Shown here piece after piece: positions 12,301 to 23,205 of a stretch of 64,000 nucleotides of DNA (positions are counted from its first letter, which is position 1; every line of letters starts with the position of its first letter). The stretch comes from Asterella californica (Eukaryota; Streptophyta; Marchantiopsida; Marchantiales; Aytoniaceae). The DNA is taken from contig JAYKYS010000009.1 of the NCBI GenBank assembly GCA_036924285.1, positions 14,756,001 through 14,820,000 of the forward strand, in the 5' to 3' direction. The notes beneath the pieces were generated by a model. That model did no database searches and was not told the origin of the DNA. It worked only from the letters and a program-made list of their open reading frames with translations. Both the position numbers and the translations under genes were made by a program.

Positions 12301-15300
12301 CAACCATGGTCTACGATATTATACGCAGGTCCACGAAAGCCGCAATTTATCACAAACCTGCATCAATAGTCACTAGCAGCGCAGTCGTTGGAGCAAGCTC
12401 GAGAAGCTTTCCAATTGCTTCCGAGGTCTTTCCCTTAGCTTTTGCCTCCAGGTATTTTCCAAACAGCACAAACGTAATGATCATCGCACTAGTTTCGAAG
12501 TACGATGCTGACCAAAATCCAAAACACGCCCCGTAGAGTATAGAACAGACAGAATATAGGTACGCAACAGAACTCGCAAGTACTACTAGCACATCCATAT
12601 TTGCAGAGTGATTGCGCAGGGCCCTGTAGGCTGCGATGTAAAACCGTCGGGCGAGCGAAAACTGTACAGGCGTGACAAGTATCCACTTGATCCAATCCGC
12701 TAGCCGAAATGGTCCAACGTCCACCATAAGGGTCTTGCGGAGAGACGCTACATGCGGAAATATCACAGCAATTAAAAAGACTGGTACCTGCATGCACATT
12801 CGGCACAGAGAAATTTTGTCACCAACATGGTCAAAGATAAGATTAATGCTATATCTCTCGCAAGACACTTTCGCTCCTTCTACAAGTGAATTTAGTCTAT
12901 GTGCTAGGTGACAACAAAAACTCAAAAGGACGTCGAGCGACTCCGAACGATGAATTTCATGCTACAGAAACTATCATTGACCTGGTTAGTACACTCAACC
13001 TCCTCCCCTATATGACGTTAACAGTTAAATGCCCTTGCGCGTAATCAGAAAACTCCAATACCCGAGAGTATAGAATCGTACGGGAGAAAGGCAGTTCAGC
13101 CAAGGAGCACGAAGCACGCTCAAACACAAAGGTAACACCCAGTAGAGTAACCCAGTAAAGTACACAGAAAGTTCTAGGAAAGAAAGGTAGCCTGTGTGCT
13201 ATCTTGGAGCGTCAAGTTAGCGTAACTCTGTAACCTGAGGGGACTGTCCAGTGGGAATGTGAAGTGCAGTGCACATTACCTGAGATGGTGCCCCTACGTA
13301 TGAAAGTGCAACATGCAGTGCAAGATGATCGAAACGAAATCAAGAATCTAGTGCAGAACTGAAAACCAAGGCTAAAATACAGGAAGAGCTCAAACCGCAA
13401 GGAAAGAGTTCGTGTACAAAAGTCGGGAAGTGACGAATATATAAAAAACCAGTCAGTCAGAAGAATATACGAACAATTTAGAGGACAAAGGTCACTGAAA
13501 CAGCTGTAGGTAATAAGTAGGTGTACACTTAAGAACCTAACTACCACAATATACATGCAGAGCATGCAACAGAATACTCTTCCCGTCGCATGCACCTCAA
13601 CCTGCTCTCTGACTTCATCAGCATCCAACAGGGAGGGTTAGGCTCTAGATGAGTAGGAAAAGTGATCAAACGAAATTGAGGCCGTTTCCAACTCAGCAGG
13701 GCCTTGTCGCTCCAGGAGTTTCTGTTCAGTTCTGGGAACATTTGAGGGCAAACTCCCCGTCTCTGTTTAGTGGTAGATCAGTGAGCTTGACACCAATTGC
13801 AGAAAAACTAAAACATAATAACTGACCCACATCCCAGTGCCTAAACGTATGTGAAGATTACCAGTACACCTCAAACTGGAAGGAGGTAGGCGAAGGAAAC
13901 ATTTCCTGCAATACCAGCGGACTGAGCTAGACAGTCTATATCAAGCCAAACTACACTGAGCCAGAGGTCAAAGCAGGTAGAAGCGCTGGAGGTAGTGCTG
14001 TACTCATAGTGCAGAAAAAGATAACAGTCTAAAGTTGAGAGTAGGACGGGCCCCGAGGAAGCTCTGGAGTCAGAAGGTATAGAGTGATAAACAATTGTAA
14101 GAGGTAGATTGGAGCTGACGCGTATATACCGAGAGCCAACTCCAAATGTTCCCCAAGTGATTTGAGTTTTGAACAGTGGGATGGAAATGAGTACTTAGCC
14201 TAGAGGCGACAGCAAGGAGGAATCATTTTGGCGTAACGGGGGGAGGTGAAGAAGAACCTGAGCAATAAAGAACTAGACATAGTGGGCAATGAGTACAACA
14301 AAAGAACACTATTGGTGTAGACCATACCCGAGGGTATATGTCCTTTCAGGCAAAGCTGCAACGGTTAGAATAGACTCTTTCACGGTTGATACACTTCACT
14401 GGTGAAACTAAATTCCCCTACCTACATATAGTACAGTCCAATTCGAGGTTCCATTTTTCTTCCGATGTAGTCAGCACCATGAAGCAAACTAAGATTCCCA
14501 CGGTCCCACCAAGAGACGAAAATTGACTTTTAACAATGGTGCTTACAATCATCAACACGCAGTTCACAGGAAAACGTGTAACCAGCTACTGACGAATGGA
14601 ACAGGCAGGCTTTAGAAGAAGCTTATGCTACTAAACCTGAAGAGCTTGAAAAAGGGACAAGGAAACCACCAGAACATATGTAACCAGCAACAAGGAAGAG
14701 CAATCGGCAGGTTTAAAGATGAACTCACACTAAAAGCAAGTGCGCGCTTGAGTAGGTGAAAAACCTCCCGAACCTCTTCCTTTCTGTCAGGAGAGTAAGA
14801 TGTGTAAGGGTTTGGCAGTTTCACGCTGTAATCTCCAGCACCTGGACCCTCAGCTGCATCGACGATCGTTCTTACCCCGATGATCTCCGGATCGAAAACG
14901 ACTTCCACCCTTCTTGCATCGAAGTCAACCGAGAATTTCCTGACACCTTTTAAAGCCTCTAGCACCGTCTTGATAGATTCACCATCTTTCGGCGTAAATG
15001 GCCCCTCAATGCTCATCAACAACCTGTCACGTTGCGTACTGTCTATCAATTCCGCTTCCCAGCAGCCGTCGTCAAGCACATTCAGTATATCCTGTTTATT
15101 AACCACATTACTATCGTACTCCACCTCACCCATCTCAGTTGCCAAGGCAACACTAGCTCGAATTACACCTGGGATGTTGGAAAGCAGTCCCTCTACGGTC
15201 TTCACGCAGGCTGCACATGTCATGCCATGAATTTTAAAATGACCTAATGCGTTGCCCGATTGGCCTCCACCAGCAGAACTAGTGCCCGCTTTAGATATTA

Positions 15301-16005
15301 TTTCCGCGTCAAAACCGGCGTCTTCAATTGCCTCCTTGATACCGTCCGCCTGAGTTCCAAAATTGAGGTCACACTAATTAAGGTCCAGAACAAAGATGCA
15401 GATCTATAGTAGATCCAAGGGCAATACAAGTAACAGAAACTTAAGAGTACCAGAAATGAGACCAAGGACATAGTAACCCTTTGCTTTGCTCCATACTATT
15501 CGTTCCGGTCATACGTAGATCAAAATTAGGGTTCGGAACTGGAAGGTGAAAACTCTCAATCCCGTCCATATCATGAACTCAGGGATGTGGTTAACGTTAA
15601 GAGGATATGCATACTGGGAAAGAAGCACGAAAAGCTAGATTCTCAAAGCGATGTCCAGATAACTGCGAATAGACAGAGACTAACCTTCAGCAAAGACGAG
15701 TCATAGACGACTTCAGCTTTGTTTTGAAGCAACGCAACTGAAGCAGAGCGCACGCCGGCCAATCTCATCAAAGCTTTCTCCACTGAGGTCGAGCACGCAG
15801 AACATGTCATTCCCGTGATTTTCAACTCAATTTTTTCTTCGCTCGGAGCGATATGCACCACCGTTTCACCTCCCCCAGCTGCCTCCGCTTGGGATAGCAG
15901 TGGCACCGACTCCAATTCTCCTTCAACCCCACCATGTCCGAATTGCTGGTTGACAAGGGACCGAAGCCCCACCTCGGAGAGTTCCAAATCCCCCTTTGGG
16001 GCCAT
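9364..16005 (-). CDS. RAN1 (HMA7): RAN1/HMA7-type copper-transporting P1B-ATPase (9 exons, 1,004 aa)
   Basis: ATP-driven pump expected to load Cu(I) into the secretory pathway; the Arabidopsis orthologue supplies copper to ethylene receptors (family knowledge). Exons read on the minus strand: 16005-15685, 15349-14729, 12787-12358, 12169-11844, 11588-11530, 11280-10938, 10759-10580, 10280-10023, 9840-9364. All junctions are GT-AG and the frame closes at 3,015 bp. Metal-binding domains: GMTCSAC (residue 65) and GMTCAAC (149), then a third ferredoxin-like repeat without CxxC (~225-290). Core motifs: TGES (505), transmembrane CPC (622-624) in [11 protein letters not shown], phosphorylation site DKTGT (666), HP (705), GDGINDSP (879). 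The C-terminus ([13 protein letters not shown]..., [12 protein letters not shown]) is closer to RAN1/HMA7 than to HMA5. Length is normal (Arabidopsis ~1,001). No stop or frameshift is seen, so it is probably functional. The start is the first Met before the [10 protein letters not shown]-terminus. Confidence 0.95.
12788..14728 (-). other. Large intron 2 of the copper-ATPase gene
   Basis: This 1.94-kb intron runs from donor GTGAGT (14,728) to acceptor GCATGCAG (12,788-12,790), separating the metal-binding N-terminus from the first membrane segment. I see no mobile element or coding domain in it. The small minus-strand ORF at 13.2-13.7 kb is hydrophobic and Cys-rich, with no recognisable match. 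Confidence 0.8.
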
Positions 16006-17340
16006 GGATCTCTTTCTACTTCCTTACAAAGAAAAAGAACTACTGTACCAAAATCGAAGGCTTCGCCTCCTTTCCTACTCTACACGCAATTCAATACCCT
16101 TAGGCCCTGTTTTTCCAGCCGAAGGCAACCACGGATGATAAAAATCTGTACTCAATTTTCATCCTGCTTGTGGTGAAACTGTCTTGAGCCGACACTACCG
16201 CGTAAAACTCATCACGAGGAATTTAGGGAGAATGGACATGAAGAAACTAACAGGAGGGGGGCAAGGACCCGATCGTCCCCTCTCAACATCCAACGACTCA
16301 AAGAACCGACTCCCCAGCAACAAGAGACGGAGCTGTAGTCGAAGTAGCAACCAACGAGATCGCTACCCAACACGTCGGAAATCTCGCAAAAACCGATAGC
16401 AGAGGTTGACAAGAGAAAGAGGCCAGCTAATTTCCTCCAGATTCAGATCTCCATTCCGATCATTTCAGGTAGCTGGAGATTACCAGGCGGCCGGACCAGA
16501 CAACCTGTACTGCTTCTTAGTACTTCTGCTGAAACTGATCCAGACGCAGAAGCACAGGATTCATTCCCCACAGCCAATGCTTCGTCGTGTATTGAATTCG
16601 CCTCTTGGTCTAGGACTAAAAGGTCAACCCCTCTGCTCCGCACCTTCACAGGCACCTCCAACAAATGGGAACGTACGGACGATGACTGGCCATTCGGCTT
16701 TCCTGCCCGTCGTGTCGGTGGTTTCGAAACTCGGTCGGGCTCTCTGTAAATCAGATACGCAAAATTTTCACGTTGGTCTTCCCTGATCATGCGGAGCCTG
16801 ACTGAGCGGACCGGAGGATATCCGTCCCAGACCAAACCAAACCACAAGCGAAGAAGCACGCCAGCGAAGGAGAGGAGCGGAGGGTACGAGGTACGACGAG
16901 AGCAGGCTGAATTCGAGGAGGAAGATTCATCCGAAGGTCCGCACGGGTCAACACGGACCTTCCTTCCTTCCCCTGCTGATTCGGCGTGAACTCGCTTGGC
17001 GTCAACCACTTCAACCTCGCTTGGCGGCCTTGGCCTCGCTTTCCTCCTCCAGGCTCCAGAGTCCAGGTCCAAGAGTCCTTTCCTATGAAAGGAATTCCCT
17101 TTCTTGGCCACTTGGTCTCCAAGGAAGTCACGCCTTGAAAGCCTTTTCCCTCACAGACGCACCAGCCGGACGCACACTCCCACACGCACAGAGCCCTCAC
17201 TTTCCATAAGACTTTCATGCTTGGTAGCCCAATGATTGGGCCGACTCTCCCACTCCCGCTGTGGAGGCAGTACTGCAGCAGCAGAGGCGTTCCTACCATT
17301 GACACTTTCCCACCCGATGGTAGTTCAGAACTCCTCAAAG
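16006..17340 (-). promoter_or_regulatory. Upstream/5' UTR region of the copper-ATPase gene
   Basis: A GC-richer stretch lies immediately 5' of the ATPase ATG. Overlapping ORFs occur on both strands (for example minus 16.4-17.3 kb), but their compositions are low-complexity and no domain is recognisable. I read this as promoter and leader DNA. No TATA box or transcription start can be fixed from sequence alone. Confidence 0.4.
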
Positions 17341-18900
17341 CATATGCGAGTGAAACCCCAGAACCGTCCGATGAGCTTCGGGGATGCTGAAAAGGAGCTG
17401 TGCGACGTCGATTGTGTTCGTTCCTGTCAAACCTGTACCATAGAATTCACGGCACGCGTGAAGCGAGATTCAGTCAGTCAATCTTTCCACATCGCTGCTC
17501 TCTCCACCGAGTCCGATGTGTTTACGGCGACGGAGGAGAATTCTGAATGGTACAGCTATTTTACCTTGAAATGCAATTTATTACTACGGGTTCAGAATGT
17601 AAATTTTAATTAACAAAACGATCCTTGATTTAACCATTTATTATTACATGTTTATAAATTGTATTTTATAATGTTATTTTAATTAACCAGTTTTAATTCT
17701 TCCTGACAAGAACGTCCTCATACGGGAACGTGAACACGTTGGGATCCATTAACGAAATGTCAAATAACTCTGCTTGTGTGGTGTCTGTTATTAACTTTCT
17801 CACTTGTGTATAATGACTCGTCTAATATGCTGTTAAACCACGAGTATAAGTATAAAAGGATCCAGTTCACACGCGGCGGTTCTTTTGTTCACTGTAGCTT
17901 TTTTTCACGAGGACACGGACCGCACTTGACTAACTTCCAGGCGCATCAGCTAGGGTTCAGCCTGAGAGTGTTGTGTGTGTTGGGTCAGCTGCACGAACGA
18001 GACGAATTCTTTTGTATATGGATGACGGCTGCTGGGATTACTCGCAGCTGCTTTGGAGAGACTCTCTCGTGATTGTGTCCTTTGTTTATTCACGTAATGA
18101 TTGCGTCAGCGATAGCGCGACTTGACAGTCGGAGCTTTCTTGGATTCGTTGGGTTTCCAAACTGAAGCGAAGTTCGCTACAATGCGCACCTGCGGATCTC
18201 CATTTCAGCGATGTTTGATTGAGATTCGATTCTGATTTGACGGTGGATTGGTTTGTGCGTTGTTTTGTAGCAGTGTCGACATTTTATCCAAGGATAAAGT
18301 CTCTACATCGTTCAGTGATGTTTGCATTCGGTCGGTCATGTTTGCATTCGGCTTGATTTTCCTAATCGTTTTTTACTGATGAACCCATCCCGCTGATTTT
18401 ATCGATTATTACAACGTGTTTTGGCTATTTTCGTCACCATGCCCTCTCGGTGACAGGGATGCGAGATATATGCTCTGGAGGATATTTCTGTTCTCAGCGA
18501 TTCACATATCTTGCCGTCGACCCCTTGCACTTGGAAAGTCTTCTATAGCAAGGGCTTCTAACTAACAGCTTGTTGTTTTTGTTATCTTGTTGCTGCCGTA
18601 GTCAGACTAGGTTATCATTTAGGTTTAGACTTTCTAGCTTTTTTCGTTTTGTGTTTCGTTGCAGTCTGGTGGCCTATGAAGCCTTGGATTTCCAATTTGT
18701 TAGAAAATTTTTGTTTTTGTTAGATAAATTAGTAGATTAATTAGTATAGATGATAGATAGGATAAGTTTAGTGTAGTATAGAGTTCCTTAGTCGAAGAAT
18801 GATGCTGAACAAGAATACGGAATCTGTAGAGTGTATTTCTTTGGAATAATAACCTAACTGTATTTTTCAGACGAATAGCTTTCCAGGGATACCTCATTTG
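17341..18900. other. Unassigned intergenic sequence with a TATA-like box at 17,851-17,860
   Basis: TATAAAAGGA at 17,851 on the plus strand matches a plant TATA box. A 98-codon ORF (17,776-18,072) starts upstream of that box and has no recognisable domain, so it is unlikely to be the product. 18.1-18.9 kb is T-rich and non-coding. This could be the 5' end of a plus-strand transcript broken by the mobile DNA that starts near 18.9 kb. Confidence 0.3.
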
Positions 18901-19235
18901 TTGAGAACGGATGTCGGACGACGAAGTTATGACCTAGAGAAGAGGACCAAAGGAGAACAGAAATTCACGCAACTTCGTGCTCGAGAAACAAGAGGGACTT
19001 CGCACGTGAGAAGACGAGAGGAAAAGCTATAAGAAGGATGAAAAAGTTACTATTTCCGCACTACACTTTACTATTTCCGCTCACGAGTTTACTGTAGCGC
19101 TCCGCATCGATCGAACGAGAGAGTGGACGAAGACTGTCTTCGGCGAAGAGTCTCTTCTAGGATTTTGTGCGAAGGAGTGGCAACATATGCCTTCGACGAA
19201 GTCTTAATTCGGGTTGAGTGGGCGAAGTCTGAAGT

Positions 19236-20880
19236 TTGCGTTTTTCACGATCAAGTGATGTCTTCGGAGGAAGTGTCGTAATCGCAGGAGAGCGAAGGAA
19301 CTTCGAATCTTCGGTGAAGATGAGAGGCATGCAGACGGCGAAGAAGCCGAAACTGAAGACTATAGCAACGAAGTGGCAAGACTTCAGTCTGTATCGGGAA
19401 CGACTCGAAAAAATGAGAATGGCGTTCTTGTTGGAGAACTGGGGGGTGATCTCTTCGGAGCTGTTACAGGAGATCCTCGTTTGTAAGGGGCACCCCTCCG
19501 ACGATCTTCGGGCAAGACCGAACAATTGGACTCTAGAGCATTAGAACTTCGCCCTAGGAATCGATGACTCAAGAGTGCCATGTGATCTTATTTACGATAG
19601 TACTTGCAAGCCGTCTTCAGAGGAAGTGGCGAAGTACAACGACCTCTTCTCAACGATGCCGATGGGGTTGAATGGATTTAAGGTACATAGCTATATCGAC
19701 ACGTTCAAGAGGGATTTGGCGATCACGCTCAACACGATCTTCAAGCCACAGCGTACTTCGTATCTGGTCAATTGGCAGATACACTTCATCGAACAGATCT
19801 TCGAAGGTAGGAAGGCGTATTGGGCGAAGATCTTCCACGACCATGTGCAGAAGCTGTTCAATATCTTTGATGATGGTGGGTCGACATACTTCGCAGTCTT
19901 CGTGGTATTCTTTTATCGGGGAATGAGGTTACTATCTCCGGAGGAAGAAGAGAAGTTTGAGAGAAGGACGACGTCCGAAGATGAACTTCTGATGGAACCA
20001 ACTCCTCGTAGGGAAGAAGTAACAACTCCGGTGACTTCGACGGGACCTAGTACTCGAGCGAAGAGGAAGATTGAGGAACTTACACCAGGAGGGGCGACTT
20101 CAAGAAGAAAGAAGAAAGCGATAAGAACGACAATGATGACTTCGGACGAAGGTGCCGAAGGCGTGCGATCTCCAGCGAAGTCTTCAGTAGAGATAGTAGG
20201 AATCTTGAGTCCGAGGATGGACCAAGGAGAGTCGAGTGTAAGAAGAGTACCTTCGGGAGTGCAAGCAGTGGAGGCAAAAGTTCTTCACCAGAACTTCGGA
20301 CTTGGCCCAGACAGACCAGAGCTACGACTTCGGGACCGAGTGACTCGAATTTCGGAAGAGAGTTGAAGATGTTTGAACAGACTTTGGAGTTTCTAAGTGG
20401 TACAGCGTTGCCGATCATGGCGCAGTTGGACCTGCAAAGGCATGTCTACGAGAAGGAGACGAAGGAGTCAATTTCGTTGAGTGATCTTCTAAGTGCGGTG
20501 CACTTCGGGCGGCAAGGATGGATCAAGGAGAAAGACGCTCTGACAGAGAAGCTTGCAGAGACTTCGACCGAAGTCAAGAAGTATATTTCGCACCGAGAAG
20601 CTTTACTTATAACGCAGTCACATGAACAAACAAGGTACTTTGATGAAATACGAGAAGTTCAGACGAAGTTGAACCTCATGACTTCACGCTTCAACGACAT
20701 GAAGTCAGAGAGGGATGTCATTTTGGAACAGCTAGCGACAAAGGACGAGCAGTTGGCTGCAAAGGATGAGGAGCTAGCGAAGGTTTACAAAGCGAAGGAG
20801 ATAGCAAAAACGAAGATCGAAGAACTTCAGACGAAAGTGGAAGAGGTTACGACGATATATTTCACCATCAAACTCAACGC
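19236..20880 (+). pseudogene. Unknown mobile-element-linked ORF, 5' part (interrupted by insertion)
   Basis: One protein can be followed from about 19,320 (MRGMQTAKK) to 20,880 and then, across the inserted element, from 29,433 to a TGA at 29,641-29,643. The N-terminal half shares AFLLENWG, GHPSDD, NNWT and NWQI blocks with the decayed copy at 1-467. The middle is acidic and basic linker (EEEEKFERR, SRRKKK). The C-terminal third is predicted coiled coil (QLATKDEQLAAKDEELAKV). Lesions are a TAG at 19,542-19,544 where the sister copy has Trp (NWT-x-x-H-W), and a frameshift near 20,360. The function is unrecognised. A plant transposon-associated protein or an LTR-resident ORF is the best guess, because a TATA box and a retroviral-type primer-binding site follow the end. 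Confidence 0.6.
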
Positions 20881-22192
20881 TGTCGTGCTACTTGGCGGTT
20901 ACATGTTATATTTCTACTCCGACGCTTGAGTTTAGTAGTTCTAGAAGTTAGCTTATATTACTTCTAGTCGTTTATGTATATGTTTGACACCTTTGCATAC
21001 GGTGTTAACACTATTTTGAGTCTTAGTAGGTTGATTACCATGTTGATAGGGCTTAAGCTCATGGGTTGTATTTGCGTGTCGCCCATGCATGCTTTCTAGC
21101 TGATTTAAGTTATTTTTTGGAGCTACGTGTCGTTTTAAGTAATTTAAGTTTTACGCTGGCACTCTAGGGGGCTTGACGTGGTAGCCTATGAGTAAAACTA
21201 AGTTGCCACGTGGTTTAGGGTACTAAAGGACAACCAAGTGGAGCTATGAACTCCCATTGGTCCATTTTTGTCTTTTGTTAAACTCTAAATTTAGAAACAG
21301 AGCTCTAGAGTGGAGTTCGAGCATTTGGTGAGGGATCTTCGAAATCTGAGAGCACAGGGAGAGAGGTCTCGTCATGCCAAGCACTTCCAGTGAAAATTTC
21401 GATCGATTTGAGTCAATAAAGACGGAGTTATGAGCAATTGAAGTTCGGATTGTGCTAGAATTGAATCATTTTGGTTGGATTTAGGGTTTTCAGTGTCACT
21501 CGCAGCAGATTTGAGGAAATTGCTTCAAAACTTCGAGGATGTGTTCTCCGCCAGCAGGGCTACGATTTCACAAAAAGTTTCATATCGATTGAGCAACTGA
21601 GTAATTCAGGGCGGCCGCTGAAGCTGAGGGGGTTTGAAAAGCTCTTAATCTAGAGCAGCGACTTCAGAGGAGGAGATCTACAGTTCTGTGTACATTCAGG
21701 AGTCCCAACTTCACAGGGATGTTCAACACCCTGTAGACTGCAAATCCTGTAAGAAACTTCGAAATTGATCGAGCCAAACTCCTGTTATAGGTTGAAATAG
21801 CCAGCTAGGTACCAGAAATTGCCGTAGTTTTCTTGCTCAAAACTTTTCTGTTCATATCTCCGTGTCAGAATTTGATCTCAGGCTGAAATTTCGTCTGTGA
21901 GTTCAGTAGTACCTCATTTGCATGTAGGGGAAGTTTAGAGGTCTAAACCTTCATAGTTTTCCTCTCCGTGAGTGTCAAAGTTCACCGCCGAATCCTATTA
22001 CTGCCAGCTAGACCTGAATTTCGCCTTCTGGGTATATTACTAGATCTTACACATCTGTGTGAGTGTTTATAGCCCCTGTTGTAACCTGAAAGCCAACCTC
22101 TTGAGTGAACAACCACAGCCAGAAGCCCGGCGCTTTCTTAGGTAGACGGATTACACTCCGACATACTCTCTTTTTGGTGAACTCGACGTGAA
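20881..22192 (+). repeat. Left inverted arm of the 20.9-29.4 kb insertion
   Basis: 1,312 bp beginning TGTCGTGCTACTTGGCGG and ending GGTGAACTCGACGTGAA. It includes a 60-codon ORF at 21,471-21,653 that exists in both arms simply because the arms are copies. The arm is non-coding otherwise. Confidence 0.9.
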
Positions 22193-22225
22193 GGTTGCGT
22201 GTTCGTTTCACGTCGAGTCCACCCC
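22176..22225. repeat. Hairpin at the inner edge of the left arm
   Basis: GGTGAACTCGACGTGAA (22,176-22,192) is followed, after a short loop, by TTTCACGTCGAGTCCACC. These form a stem of about 17 bp with one mismatch. The right arm carries only one half of this hairpin. On the minus strand it directly follows a purine-rich tract (AGAGGGGGTGG). Confidence 0.7.
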
Positions 22226-22263
22226 CTCTGAACCTGCACATCCTCCGGTATGTGCCATCCAGA

Positions 22264-23205
22264 TCAAGACTCTTCAGCTTCGGCTTCAAACTCATCTTCA
22301 ATCTGCATTGAGTCTTCAGCTTCATCCTCTGTAAACTCTGCAACGTTCTGGTCCTCCCCTCTCCTCCTAAAGAGCTTGATTCTCTTTCCTGCGACTGGTA
22401 TCTTGAGCACTGCACCATCTAACTCTCTCAAGGAGTATGTGGCATTATCATAAACTTCTAACACCACATAAGGTCCAAACCATCTCTTGGAGAACTTCCT
22501 GATAGTGCTATGCTGATTATCAAGACTACTATCATATACTAACACCCAATCACCTTCTTTAACTGGTTTGGGTCGTAATCTATGCGTTCTATCAAATCTG
22601 TCTTTGTTTCTCTCCCTAGCAATCTTTAATCTTTCGACAGCTTTGGCAACATCCTCAGGTCTTCGTTCTAACTGCTGGATCCTTAATGCAAGAAGATCCT
22701 CCGTACTTCTACCATCTTCCCATGGCAAAACATTCCAAGTAGGCACAACCTCCTCAATTGGCATCACAGGTTTCTGTCCTAGTATCAACTTTGCTGGCAT
22801 GTAACCTGTAACGGTACTATGAGTTGTACGATCTGCCCATAAAGCAAATGGTAGCAGTCTAGGCCATTCACGGATCTTACCCTTGCAATGATGACCTCGT
22901 TCGCTCTTGCCATTCCCTTCAGGATTATAAGCAGTGGTTAATGTCAGCTTGATTCCCAATCGCTTGAAGAACTCAACTGCTTCTTGTGAATCCAGCTCAC
23001 CCCTATCTGCAGTGATCTTTCCCACACACCCATACCTACAAATAACATCTTCAAGTAGAAAGCGGCAGACACTAGCAGTGGTCTTTGTCCTCAGGGCACG
23101 GCCTTCGACTTGGTTAGATAGATCTTCTCTAGCCAAGACTAGATACCTCATTTGTCCAAGTCCAAATGGCATAGTTACCAGATCAACTACCCATTTGTAA
23201 TGGCT
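22264..23205 (-). pseudogene. Gypsy integrase catalytic core and C-terminal domain
   Basis: The minus strand reads from KWVVDLVTMPFG (first catalytic Asp, ~23,195) through ITADRGE (second Asp) and NPEGNGKSERGH (Glu), giving the D-D-E triad of a retroviral-type integrase. A C-terminal region follows with EGDWVLVYDSSLD and KRWFGPYVV, then an acidic tail. The stop lies at the low end (22,264). It is out of frame with the upstream zinc-binding domain by one base near 23,187. The closest relative in the window is the fragment at 63,469-63,960, which shares LRPK-KEGDWVLVYD and KVPVAGKR blocks. Confidence 0.9.

Noticed and set aside
16443..17338. Two long overlapping minus-strand ORFs (222 and 183 aa) upstream of the ATPase
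   Set aside because: GC-rich composition keeps several frames open on both strands. There is no domain and no consistent frame.
21471..21653. 60-aa ORF found identically on both strands (also 28,656-28,838)
   Set aside because: It is duplicated only because the inverted arms are duplicated. No codon or domain signal supports it.
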